From: Hyphomicrobiales bacterium
GTDB taxonomy: Bacteria; Pseudomonadota; Alphaproteobacteria; Rhizobiales; Xanthobacteraceae
Length of the DNA stretch: 7,583 nt
NCBI GenBank assembly: GCA_003133345.1
Contig: PKXB01000163.1
Location: 49,603-57,185, forward strand
Reading direction: 5' to 3'
Below are positions 1-5,341 of the stretch, piece by piece. The position numbers and the translations under genes are program-made. Under the pieces are notes generated by a model. That model saw only the letters and a list, made by a program, of their open reading frames with translations, was not told the DNA's origin and made no database searches. How positions within the stretch are numbered: the first letter of the stretch is position 1; each line of letters opens with the position of its first letter.

Positions 1-148
1 CGTCCGTGCCGCGTCCAGCCATCAAAGGCAGTCCCCCGTAGTGGGGACGGACGGCGACCCAGGGGCCTCCCGAGTGCGTGCTTGCGAGGCACGCCCGCGG
101 GCGCCGCACCTGCCCCACTTCAAGAACGCCTCTAGAAGCGCCCCTCAT
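1..148 (-). other. Structured leader or 5' end of a leftward gene, cut by the window edge
   Basis: This G+C-rich stretch lies downstream of the leftward promoter and contains several inverted repeats: a 6-bp stem with 7-nt loop (76-81 with 89-94), a 12-bp palindrome (92-103), a 6-bp stem with 6-nt loop (31-36 with 43-48), and a 7-nt outer pair (1-7 with 47-53) that shares two bases with the previous stem, so the two may compete. On the minus strand one frame is open from ATG 148 for 49 codons to the window edge, without a clear ribosome binding site. A second frame starts at TTG 123 and ends at TGA 24-22, overlapping an ATG at 22-20 as TGATG, which would suit a leader peptide with reinitiation. 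I cannot tell coding sequence from untranslated leader. No known riboswitch class is recognised. Confidence 0.35.
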
Positions 149-162
149 TGGACAGGTGTAGG

Positions 163-193
163 AATATAAGCATAAGGACTATAGTCCTGTCAA
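163..193 (-). promoter_or_regulatory. Leftward sigma70-like promoter overlapping a 14-bp palindromic operator
   Basis: Read on the minus strand, a perfect consensus -35 box TTGACA lies at 193-188 and a -10-like TTATAT or TATATT at 169-163, with an 18 or 19-nt spacer. Directly after the -35 box is the perfect 14-bp palindrome AGGACTATAGTCCT (175-188), filling most of the spacer. A symmetric site inside the spacer is the usual place for a repressor of the Rrf2, MarR or TetR type, so this is probably a regulated promoter. Which regulator binds is unknown. Transcription would run left into the structured leader and out of the window. The promoter elements are seen in the sequence; operator function is inferred. 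Confidence 0.5.
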
Positions 194-203
194 GCGCCGA
201 TTA

Positions 204-290
204 GGGGGTCAGTTTTAGGTAGTGTCTCAGTTTAATTGTGGCGGCAGGGACACTCCTATTTCGCGGTGCCATCGCAAAATGAGTGGTCTA
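204..290. repeat. Possible eroded insertion-sequence end (IS21-like)
   Basis: The stretch carries GGGTCAGTTT (206-215), followed by TCTCAGTTT (225-233) and, inverted, AAAATGAGT (276-284), and an AGTGTC/GACACT inverted pair (221-226 with 249-254). The motif GGGTCAGTTT also occurs, in the opposite orientation, in both 43-bp repeats further right. Multiple short GTCAGTTT or TCTCATTT motifs near a terminus are reminiscent of IS21-family ends in Rhizobiales. No transposase or istA/istB fragment is present, and no complete terminal inverted repeat or target duplication is seen. The rest of 291-423 holds nothing I can support: the rightward open frame at 222-458 has no ribosome binding site and no recognisable protein features. 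The IS21 link is inference. Confidence 0.25.
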
Positions 291-423
291 TTTTGCACTC
301 CGCCGTCATGGCTGGCGTCACGCGCAGCGTCTGATGGATGCGACGAAATTGTAATACATCATGCGCAATGCGACGGCGTGAGCGTGGTTCGCGACTTTCT
401 TAGAGGGCGTTTACGGTGGCCGG

Positions 424-612
424 TCATTTTGCGTAACCCTGTGACCTTAGCCATTTAATTTTGCCGTCCCCCGCGAGCCATTCATCAATCTCGGCTTTGG
501 TTTTGAAGCCGGTTACATATCGAATTTCGGCGCCGGGGCAGCGAGCCTCGATTTGCCAATCGCCTTCGGCAATCCGGTTGGGATGAAAGGTGACACGGGG
601 GGATTTGGCCAT
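424..612 (-). CDS. Conserved small hypothetical protein, 62 aa
   Basis: A 62-residue soluble protein without signal peptide, membrane segment or cysteine pair motif beyond a single Cys. It starts MAKSPRVTF and ends in a basic, aromatic tail (IKWLRSQGYAK). The composition is mixed and protein-like, with an alternation of charged and aromatic residues (DWQIEARCPG, YVTGFKTKAEIDEWL), which is unlike the arginine/alanine-rich shadow frames nearby. It resembles small unnamed proteins I associate with Bradyrhizobiaceae genomes, often present in several copies; this is recollection, not a search result. No strong ribosome binding site precedes the ATG (only a weak GTGAGA far upstream). A 43-bp repeat lies 41 bp upstream and may supply its promoter. 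The function is unknown. Confidence 0.7.
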   Translation of the reverse strand: MAKSPRVTFHPNRIAEGDWQIEARCPGAEIRYVTGFKTKAEIDEWLAGDGKIKWLRSQGYAK

Positions 613-653
613 CAGCGAACGATAGTCTCACTTTACGACAGTCGCTAGTGGCC

Positions 654-696
654 GAATTTAGGACTTAAATCCAAACTGACCCACACCCCAAGCGCG
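654..696 (-). repeat. 43-bp direct repeat, copy 1, upstream of the 62-aa gene
   Basis: Matches 1040-1082 at 42 of 43 positions in the same orientation (the difference is T at 665 against A at 1051). A weaker match continues about 9 bp further left with a one-base gap (shared CTAG). It ends 41 bp before the start codon of the 62-aa gene. Read on the minus strand it contains GGGTCAGTTT and an A+T-rich stretch TTTAAGTCCTAAATT that could serve as a -10 region. The motif resembles IS21-type terminal sequence, so the repeat may be an insertion-sequence end relic, a mobile cassette boundary or a shared promoter. The repeat is seen directly; its role is inference. Confidence 0.85.
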
Positions 697-714
697 GGTC
701 GCGAGGACGCTTTT

Positions 715-999
715 TCATTGCTGCCCTTGTTTGGTCTTAGGTGCGGTAGATGGATTTGGGCGAATGTTTCCCCACGGATCAACAGGCTTTTGCTTATCGG
801 GGATTTTCTTTAGTGCCGATTTATATGAATCTTCAATGGCTTTTCGCTTTTCTTCTTCTTGCGGCGTCAATGGAGGCTTGTCGCCCGATAAATTGAGACC
901 CGGCATCAGCGACTGGGCGGAAGCAACGCCTGTTAATAGGGCGACAACAGCCGCCGCGTGGATAACTTTCCGCAATATTTTCTGGGCCAAATGCGTCAT
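715..999 (-). CDS. Small secreted hypothetical protein, 94 aa
   Basis: The chosen start MTHLAQ at 999 gives a clear Sec signal peptide: a basic n-region (KILRK), a hydrophobic core at residues 13-23 and an AXA cleavage site (ASA, after residue 28). The open frame continues upstream to 1329, but that part is arginine-rich and crosses the repeat, so it is a shadow. The mature protein of about 66 residues is hydrophilic: a charged segment around TPQEEEKRKAIEDSYKSALK (residues 45-64), probably helical, then a proline-rich tail with the motif PVDPWGNIRP (72-81). It probably acts in the periplasm. Similar proteins with this DPWGNIRP tail are, as I recall, frequent in Bradyrhizobium and unnamed. No clear ribosome binding site is seen. 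A 43-bp repeat sits 40 bp upstream. Confidence 0.75.
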   Translation of the reverse strand: MTHLAQKILRKVIHAAAVVALLTGVASAQSLMPGLNLSGDKPPLTPQEEEKRKAIEDSYKSALKKIPDKQKPVDPWGNIRPNPSTAPKTKQGQQ

Positions 1000-1039
1000 G
1001 CGACTAATATGCAGCCGTTCGCGCGAGGCTACTAGGGCT

Positions 1040-1082
1040 GAATTTAGGACATAAATCCAAACTGACCCACACCCCAAGCGCG
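1040..1082 (-). repeat. 43-bp direct repeat, copy 2, upstream of the 94-aa gene
   Basis: Second copy of the repeat at 654-696 with one mismatch (position 1051). It ends 40 bp upstream of the 94-aa gene's start, nearly the same distance as copy 1 from its own gene, while the intervening 40 bp are mostly unrelated. The repeat unit to repeat unit distance is 386 bp. The same distance and orientation argue that repeat and gene belong together, either as promoter and gene or as end and cargo of a mobile unit. Confidence 0.85.
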
Positions 1083-1203
1083 CATTGATTGGGGCAAGCA
1101 GCGAAAGGCGCCCCGCAGCCGACGCGTGGCTTTCGTGGCAACCGCGCCGTCTGCTATCGTTGATGTCATCCGCGCGGAAATGCCGGTTGCAACGGGGGCT
1201 GAG

Positions 1204-1614
1204 ATGCGAACGCGGACTGTTTCGCTGGCTTGCCTGATCGCCTCGCTGCTGGGGGCAGCATTGGCTTGCGCCCAGGAGCTCACGCTGACGCGGTCGGCGG
1301 AATCCGGGGTCGATACCCGCATCGCGCATGAGCGGGCCTGGGATCGAAGCTGCAATGCGCTTGCCGTCACGGTGAGCATCACAAAAAATCTCGTGAACGG
1401 AACCGTTGCAGTCGCGCCGGGAATAACGAGCACATTACCCGCGAACACACCCGCCGCAGGAAACACCGGCACGTGCGCGGGCAAGACAATCACCGGCATC
1501 ACGCTCCGATACAAATCCAAGTCCGGCTTTCATGGCACGGACTCGGTCTCCTACAACGTCATGAGCGGCGGCCGGCCGCCACTAGCGCGGGTGATTATCA
1601 TCAACGTGAAGTGA
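1204..1614 (+). CDS. Secreted protein with a single Ig/cadherin-like fold, 136 aa
   Basis: The ATG at 1204 is preceded by GGGGG five bases upstream and opens a good signal peptide: MRTRT, then a hydrophobic core at residues 7-21, cleavage probably after ACA (residue 23). The frame also runs upstream to 1126, but that would bury the signal. The mature part of about 113 residues has two cysteines (C50 and C91) that could form a disulfide. Its second half follows the consensus of bacterial Ig-like and cadherin-like repeats: NGTVAV (65-70), a YKS strand (103-105) and GFHGTDSVSYNV (108-119). Such domains usually repeat in large adhesins; here there is only one in a short protein, so it is probably a periplasmic or released protein of unknown role. 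It is convergent with the 54-aa gene, with a 32-bp gap and no clear terminator. Confidence 0.75.
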   Translation: MRTRTVSLACLIASLLGAALACAQELTLTRSAESGVDTRIAHERAWDRSCNALAVTVSITKNLVNGTVAVAPGITSTLPANTPAAGNTGTCAGKTITGITLRYKSKSGFHGTDSVSYNVMSGGRPPLARVIIINVK

Positions 1615-1646
1615 CGGGGTCGCCGATGATGGCCGGCATGGCCCCT

Positions 1647-1811
1647 CTAGAATGGGTACGGCAGTTCGATGCCAAACGCGTTTCTGAAAACGGAAACGAC
1701 GATCCCGTAGAGAAACAGCAGAATCGTCCCTACAATGCCGACGCCCACGATAACGCCGACCATCAAAGCGAGCGCAATACCAACGATTGCAAAGGCATTC
1801 TTGTTGGCCAT
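1647..1811 (-). CDS. Small membrane peptide, 54 aa
   Basis: Starts MANKNAFAIV and is almost wholly hydrophobic from residue 6 to 42, rich in Gly, Val and Ile, enough for one long or two short membrane segments, then ends in a short polar tail (RNAFGIELPYPF). The low proportion of Arg and Ala-rich junk and the clean hydrophobic pattern support a real gene. The frame extends upstream to 1967 into the prpE coding region, but those residues are charged shadow sequence. The ribosome binding site is weak (AGGGCGG about 12 bases upstream). It lies 71 bp downstream of prpE on the same strand, so it could be co-transcribed; a 12-bp palindrome CTTCGCGCGAAG (1829-1840) is in the gap. The function is unknown; an inner membrane location is likely. 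Confidence 0.6.
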   Translation of the reverse strand: MANKNAFAIVGIALALMVGVIVGVGIVGTILLFLYGIVVSVFRNAFGIELPYPF

Positions 1812-1882
1812 CGCGCCACTATGCCGCCCTTCGCGCGAAGCCGCCAGGCTGACTTTCTTTGAAAACGTAGCGGCGGAGCGGG

Positions 1883-3799
1883 CTAGCTCCCCACGCCGTG
1901 CGTCTTCATCGCCGCGCCGATCTCGTCCAAAATCGCCGGATCGTCGATGGTGGCCGGCATGGTCCAAGCGTCGCCGTCGGCGATCTTCTTGATGGTGCCG
2001 CGCAGAATTTTTCCCGAGCGCGTCTTCGGCAGCCGCGCGACGGTGATCGCCAATTTAAACGCCGCTACCGGGCCAATCTTGTCGCGCACCAGCGCCACGA
2101 TCTCCTTCTCGATCACATCGTGCGGGCGGTTGACGCCGGCCTTGAGCACGATGAAGCCGCAGGGCACCTCGCCCTTGAGCTCGTCCTTGATGCCGAGCAC
2201 GGCGCATTCCGCCACGTCCTGATGCGAAGCGAGCACCTCCTCCATGCCGCCGGTGGAAAGCCGATGGCCGGCGACGTTGATGATGTCGTCGGTGCGGCTC
2301 ATCACGTAGATGTAGCCGTCCGCGTCCTTGTAGCCGGCGTCCGCCGTCTTGTAGTAGCCGGGGAATTCGGCGAGGTAGCTTTCCTGGAAGCGCTCGTCCT
2401 GCTGCCACAGCGTCGGGAAGTTTCCCGGCGGCAGCGGCAGCTTGACCACGATCGAGCCGATCTTGTTGACCGGCTGCACCTTGTTGGCCTCGTCGACGAT
2501 GTCGATGGCGTAGCCCGGCATCGGCACGCAGGCCGAGCCGTATTTCACCGGCAGCGCGCCCAGGCCGAGCGGATTGCCGGCGATGCACCAGCCGGTCTCG
2601 GTCTGCCACCAGTGATCGAGCACCGGCACTTTCAAATGCTCCTCCGCCCATTGGATGGTCGGCGGGTCGGCGCGTTCGCCGGCCAAAAACAGCGCGCGGA
2701 ATTTCGACAGGTCGTATTGCTTGAGCAGCTTGGCGTCGGGGTCCTCCTTGCGGATGGCGCGGAACGCGGTCGGCGCGGTGAACAGCGAGACCACGCCGTG
2801 GTCGGCGCAGACGCGCCAGAACGCGCCGGCGTCGGGCGTGCCGACCGGCTTGCCCTCGTACAGCACCGTGGTGCAGCCGTGAAAGAGCGGCGCATAAACG
2901 ATGTAGGAGTGGCCGACCACCCAGCCGACGTCGGAGCCCGACCACCACACCTCGCCCGGATTGACGCCGTAGAGATATTGCATCGACCATTTGAGCGCGA
3001 CCATGTGGCCGCCATTGTCGCGCACCACGCCTTTCGGGATGCCAGTGGTGCCCGAGGTGTAGAGGATGTAGAGCGGATCGGTGGCCAGCACCGGCACACA
3101 TTCGGAGGTCTTGGCGTAATTGACCGCGTGCTCCCATGTTTTGCGCCAGTCGTGGTCGCGGCCGGGCGTGAGCTGCGCCTCGCATTGCGGGCGCTGCAGA
3201 ATGAGACAGGTCTCCGGCTTGTGACCGGCGAGCTTGATCGCCTCGTCGAGCAGCGGCTCGTAGGGAATGACGCGCGCGCCTTCGAGGCCGCAGCTCGCCG
3301 ACAGGATCACTTTCGGCGTGGCGTCGTTGATGCGGGTGGCGAGCTCCTTGGCCGCGAAGCCGCCGAACACCACCGAGTGGATGGCGCCGATGCGCGCGCA
3401 GGCCAGCATGGCGAACACCGCTTCCGGCACCATCGGCATATAGAGGATGACGCGGTCGCCTTTGCCGACGCCGAAGTCGCGCAGCATGGCGCCCAGGAGT
3501 TGGACTTCCGACAGCAGGCGGCCGTACGTGAAGGTCTGCTTGGTGTTGGTGACGGGGGAATCGTAGATCAGCGCCGCCTGCTGACCGCGGCCCTTGGCGA
3601 CGTGGCGGTCGATGGCGTTGTAACAGGTGTTGCAGACACCGCCTGAAAACCAGCGGCCATAAATGCCGGCATCGGGATCGAAGGTTTCCACCGGCTTCTC
3701 GAACCAATCGATATCCGCCGCGGCCTCGCGCCAGAAGCCTTCCGGGTCGCGCTGCCAGCGCGCATAGACGTCCCTGTAACGGCTGGTCGACGCGTCCAT
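1883..3799 (-). CDS. prpE: Propionate-CoA ligase (propionyl-CoA synthetase)
   Basis: A 638-aa cytoplasmic enzyme of the acetyl-CoA synthetase family (ANL superfamily) that activates propionate with ATP to propionyl-AMP and then to propionyl-CoA. Visible features: an ACS-type N-terminal region (about 5-65, DPEGFWREAAADIDWF), HSVVFGGF (141-148), the phosphate loop YTSGTTGIPKG (247-257), HWWQTETG (396-403), the ATP-binding Asp in TADAG (485-489), the hinge region SRTDDIINVAGHR (501-513) and the catalytic lysine K597 in PKTRSGKILR, the usual target of Pat-type acetylation. The SCGLEGARVIPYEPLLDEAI stretch (169-188) follows PrpE/ACSS3 proteins rather than Acs, and the length fits PrpE (about 630 aa). 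Acetate or acrylate as substrate cannot be excluded. The start at 3799 was chosen because AGGGAGG precedes it by 7 nt; the frame is open to 3874. No prpBCD genes are in view. It is divergent from the TauE-like gene. Confidence 0.88.
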   Translation of the reverse strand: MDASTSRYRDVYARWQRDPEGFWREAAADIDWFEKPVETFDPDAGIYGRWFSGGVCNTCYNAIDRHVAKGRGQQAALIYDSPVTNTKQTFTYGRLLSEVQLLGAMLRDFGVGKGDRVILYMPMVPEAVFAMLACARIGAIHSVVFGGFAAKELATRINDATPKVILSASCGLEGARVIPYEPLLDEAIKLAGHKPETCLILQRPQCEAQLTPGRDHDWRKTWEHAVNYAKTSECVPVLATDPLYILYTSGTTGIPKGVVRDNGGHMVALKWSMQYLYGVNPGEVWWSGSDVGWVVGHSYIVYAPLFHGCTTVLYEGKPVGTPDAGAFWRVCADHGVVSLFTAPTAFRAIRKEDPDAKLLKQYDLSKFRALFLAGERADPPTIQWAEEHLKVPVLDHWWQTETGWCIAGNPLGLGALPVKYGSACVPMPGYAIDIVDEANKVQPVNKIGSIVVKLPLPPGNFPTLWQQDERFQESYLAEFPGYYKTADAGYKDADGYIYVMSRTDDIINVAGHRLSTGGMEEVLASHQDVAECAVLGIKDELKGEVPCGFIVLKAGVNRPHDVIEKEIVALVRDKIGPVAAFKLAITVARLPKTRSGKILRGTIKKIADGDAWTMPATIDDPAILDEIGAAMKTHGVGS

Positions 3800-3960
3800 T
3801 CGCTTGCCTCCCTGGGCATCTTTGGCCGCGATTGTGGAACGGCTGGCCAATGCAAACAAGTCATGCGCAAACAAGGCTGGCGCGGCCCGCCCGGCCGGGC
3901 TTTGATCTCGCGCAATTCCAGCCCTCCGCCCGTCGGCTAGGCCGTCACCAGAGGCCGACC
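3800..3960. promoter_or_regulatory. Divergent control region between prpE and the tauE-like gene
   Basis: These 161 bp must hold the promoters of both divergent genes. Ribosome binding sites are visible at both ends: AGGGAGG for prpE (3813-3807, minus) and AGAGG for the carrier (3950-3954, plus). A 12-bp palindrome GCCCGGCCGGGC lies at 3889-3900 followed by TTTGAT; with only a 4-bp stem it is a poor terminator and could be a binding site or chance in G+C-rich DNA. I see no convincing -35/-10 pair in either direction. Confidence 0.4.
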
Positions 3961-4728
3961 GTGACGATCATCAGCGACCCCCTGTTCTATGCGCTCGCGC
4001 TACCCGCCGTGGTGGCGCTCGGCCTGTCGAAAGGCGGCTTTGCCGGCGCCGGGCAGATGGCGACGCCGATGCTGGCGCTGGTGATGCCGCCGCTCGAGGC
4101 CGCCGCCATCCTGCTGCCGATCATGATGGCGCAGGACGCCGCCGCGCTCTGGGTCTACCGTAAGGACTGGAACGGGCTCATTTTGGCGACCACGCTGCCA
4201 GGCGCGCTGATCGGCGTCGGCGCCGCCTGGGTCTTGGCGGCGCATATTTCCGACGCCGCGGTGCGCGTGCTGATCGGCGTCACCACCATCTGCTTCGTGC
4301 TCTACTATTGGATCGGCCCCAAGCGCGTTGCCCGCGAGAGCGGCAAGCCGGGCGTGACCGGCGGCGTGGCGGCGGGGGCGATGTCCGGCTTCACCTCGAC
4401 GCTCTGCCAGGCCGGCGGGCCGCCGTTTCAGATGTACGTGCTGGCGCAGAAGCTGACGAAGATGAATTTCGTGGGCACCACCGCGTTCTTCTTCGCCACC
4501 GTGAACGCGCTCAAGGTGATCCCCTATTTCGCGCTCGGCCAGTTCTCCACCAAGGGCATGGGCACTTCGCTGGCGCTGCTGCCGCTGGCAATGGCGACCA
4601 ATATGCTCGGGTTCTGGGTGGTGCGCATCACGCCGCAGGAGCTGTTCTACAAGATCACCATGGTGCTGATGTTCGTGATCTCGATCGAGTTGGTGCGCTC
4701 AGGGATGACGGATATTTTGCGCGGCTGA
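3961..4728 (+). CDS. TauE/SafE-family membrane carrier (putative anion or sulfite exporter)
   Basis: A 255-aa polytopic inner-membrane protein with about eight hydrophobic segments, roughly at residues 6-30, 38-62, 74-97, 103-122, 133-152, 170-193, 203-225 and 231-250. It shows the two family signatures: GLSKGGFAGAG in the first half (20-30) and SGFTSTLCQAGGPPFQMYVL in the second (141-160), the halves being an internal duplication typical of TauE/SafE (COG0730). Members move sulfite, sulfoacetate or other small organosulfur and carboxylate anions; the substrate cannot be read from the sequence. The start is a GTG at 3961 with AGAGG six bases upstream; the frame is open to 3832, but that part reaches into the prpE leader. 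It ends 13 bp before the end of the convergent DUF4189-like gene, with no terminator seen. Confidence 0.85.
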   Translation: MTIISDPLFYALALPAVVALGLSKGGFAGAGQMATPMLALVMPPLEAAAILLPIMMAQDAAALWVYRKDWNGLILATTLPGALIGVGAAWVLAAHISDAAVRVLIGVTTICFVLYYWIGPKRVARESGKPGVTGGVAAGAMSGFTSTLCQAGGPPFQMYVLAQKLTKMNFVGTTAFFFATVNALKVIPYFALGQFSTKGMGTSLALLPLAMATNMLGFWVVRITPQELFYKITMVLMFVISIELVRSGMTDILRG

Positions 4729-4741
4729 CAAACGGGCGGCG

Positions 4742-5179
4742 TCACTTCTTGACATCGTCACATTTTGCCTCTTCGATCTTACAGAATTCGATCCGGCCGC
4801 TGCCGGCCGTCGCCTTGCAATTCTCCATGGCGCGCTGTTCGGCAATTGTCTTGGTCGCCGCGATCGCCCAGCCGGCGCCCGGTGTGCCTGCCTTCGGATC
4901 CATCGCGATCGCGTAGCATTCGCCCTTGAATGCCCCGACCAATCGGCACTAGGCGGCGGCCTTGGGAGCGCCTTTGAAATTCTTGCAATACGTGAGCGCG
5001 GCCGTACGGGCCTCAGCCTCCGTCTGGTATTTGATCGCCGTCCCGAAGGCAACGCCATCCTTCACCACGTTCGACGTCGTACCGACCGCGAGCGCGCCAT
5101 TGGCGGCAGCCGGCGACCAGACACCGGCCATCAGCAAGAGCAATGCTCCCAGCGCGTTGACCGCAATAATCTTGCTCAT
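4742..5179 (-). pseudogene. DUF4189-like secreted protein, interrupted by an in-frame amber codon
   Basis: Reading from ATG 5179 (GGGGGA ribosome binding site about 9 nt upstream) the frame encodes a signal peptide (MSKIIAVNALGALLLLMAGV, cleavage near residue 26) and a first half with NGALAVG and EARTAALTYC (56-65). It meets TAG at 4951-4949 (codon 77). The same frame continues without further stops for 68 codons to TGA at 4744-4742, and the second half has the matching family pattern: FKGECYAIAMD (84-94), GWAIAATKTIAEQRAMENC (103-121) and a Cys-rich end (C121, C133, C140). DUF4189 proteins show GA(I/L)A strands, AEARxxALxxC helices and paired cysteines, so both pieces are clearly one gene of 145 codons. 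One base change (for example from AAG, CAG or TCG) would explain the stop. It may be a recent pseudogene, a read error or a readthrough site. Confidence 0.75.
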
Positions 5180-5341
5180 TGCTCTTTCCCCCTTGCCCAG
5201 CGCGTGCCTCGTCAAACGACCGCGGAGCGTGTCAATGATATCGTCGGCCGCGACCGGTTAGAAGGCCTACTTGGAACGGATCGTGGCGATTGCTCGCTAC
5301 CCCTCCCGTTCGCTACGTTACCATCCGGGGGAAACGACCCA
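5180..5341. promoter_or_regulatory. Divergent control region between the DUF4189-like gene and the acyl-CoA synthetase
   Basis: A 162-bp gap between divergent start codons. A consensus TTGACA lies on the minus strand at 5235-5230, but no good -10 box follows at 16-18 nt. On the plus strand GGGGGAAA (5327-5334) is the ribosome binding site of the synthetase, 7 nt before its ATG. An inverted pair GAACGG/CCGTTC with a loop of about 30 nt is too loose to call. The open frame of the synthetase extends upstream through this gap, without initiation signals. Confidence 0.4.

Noticed and set aside
222..458. 78-codon plus-strand frame left of and overlapping the 62-aa gene
   Set aside because: No ribosome binding site, starts within possible insertion-sequence relic sequence, and shows no protein-like pattern.
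1875..1890. GGAGC/GCTCC stem at the prpE stop as a terminator
   Set aside because: 5-bp stem, no T tract in the direction of prpE transcription.
1624..1966. Near match of about 20 of 23 bases between 1619-1641 and the prpE 3' region near 1944-1966
   Set aside because: The similarity (both encode MPA-I--DP on the minus strand) is short and does not extend on either side; probably chance in G+C-rich DNA.
1898..3646. 582-codon open frame antisense to prpE
   Set aside because: It mirrors prpE, is rich in Arg, Asp, His and Val as expected for the complement of a G/C-third-position gene, and has no domain signature; a long antisense shadow.
2055..3707. 550-codon frame overlapping prpE on the same strand
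   Set aside because: Arginine-rich shifted-frame translation of prpE; prpE has all catalytic motifs and a good ribosome binding site.
3889..3900. Palindrome GCCCGGCCGGGC as a terminator
   Set aside because: Only a 4-bp stem with a 4-nt loop, followed by TTTG rather than a T tract, and located between divergent genes where no terminator is needed.
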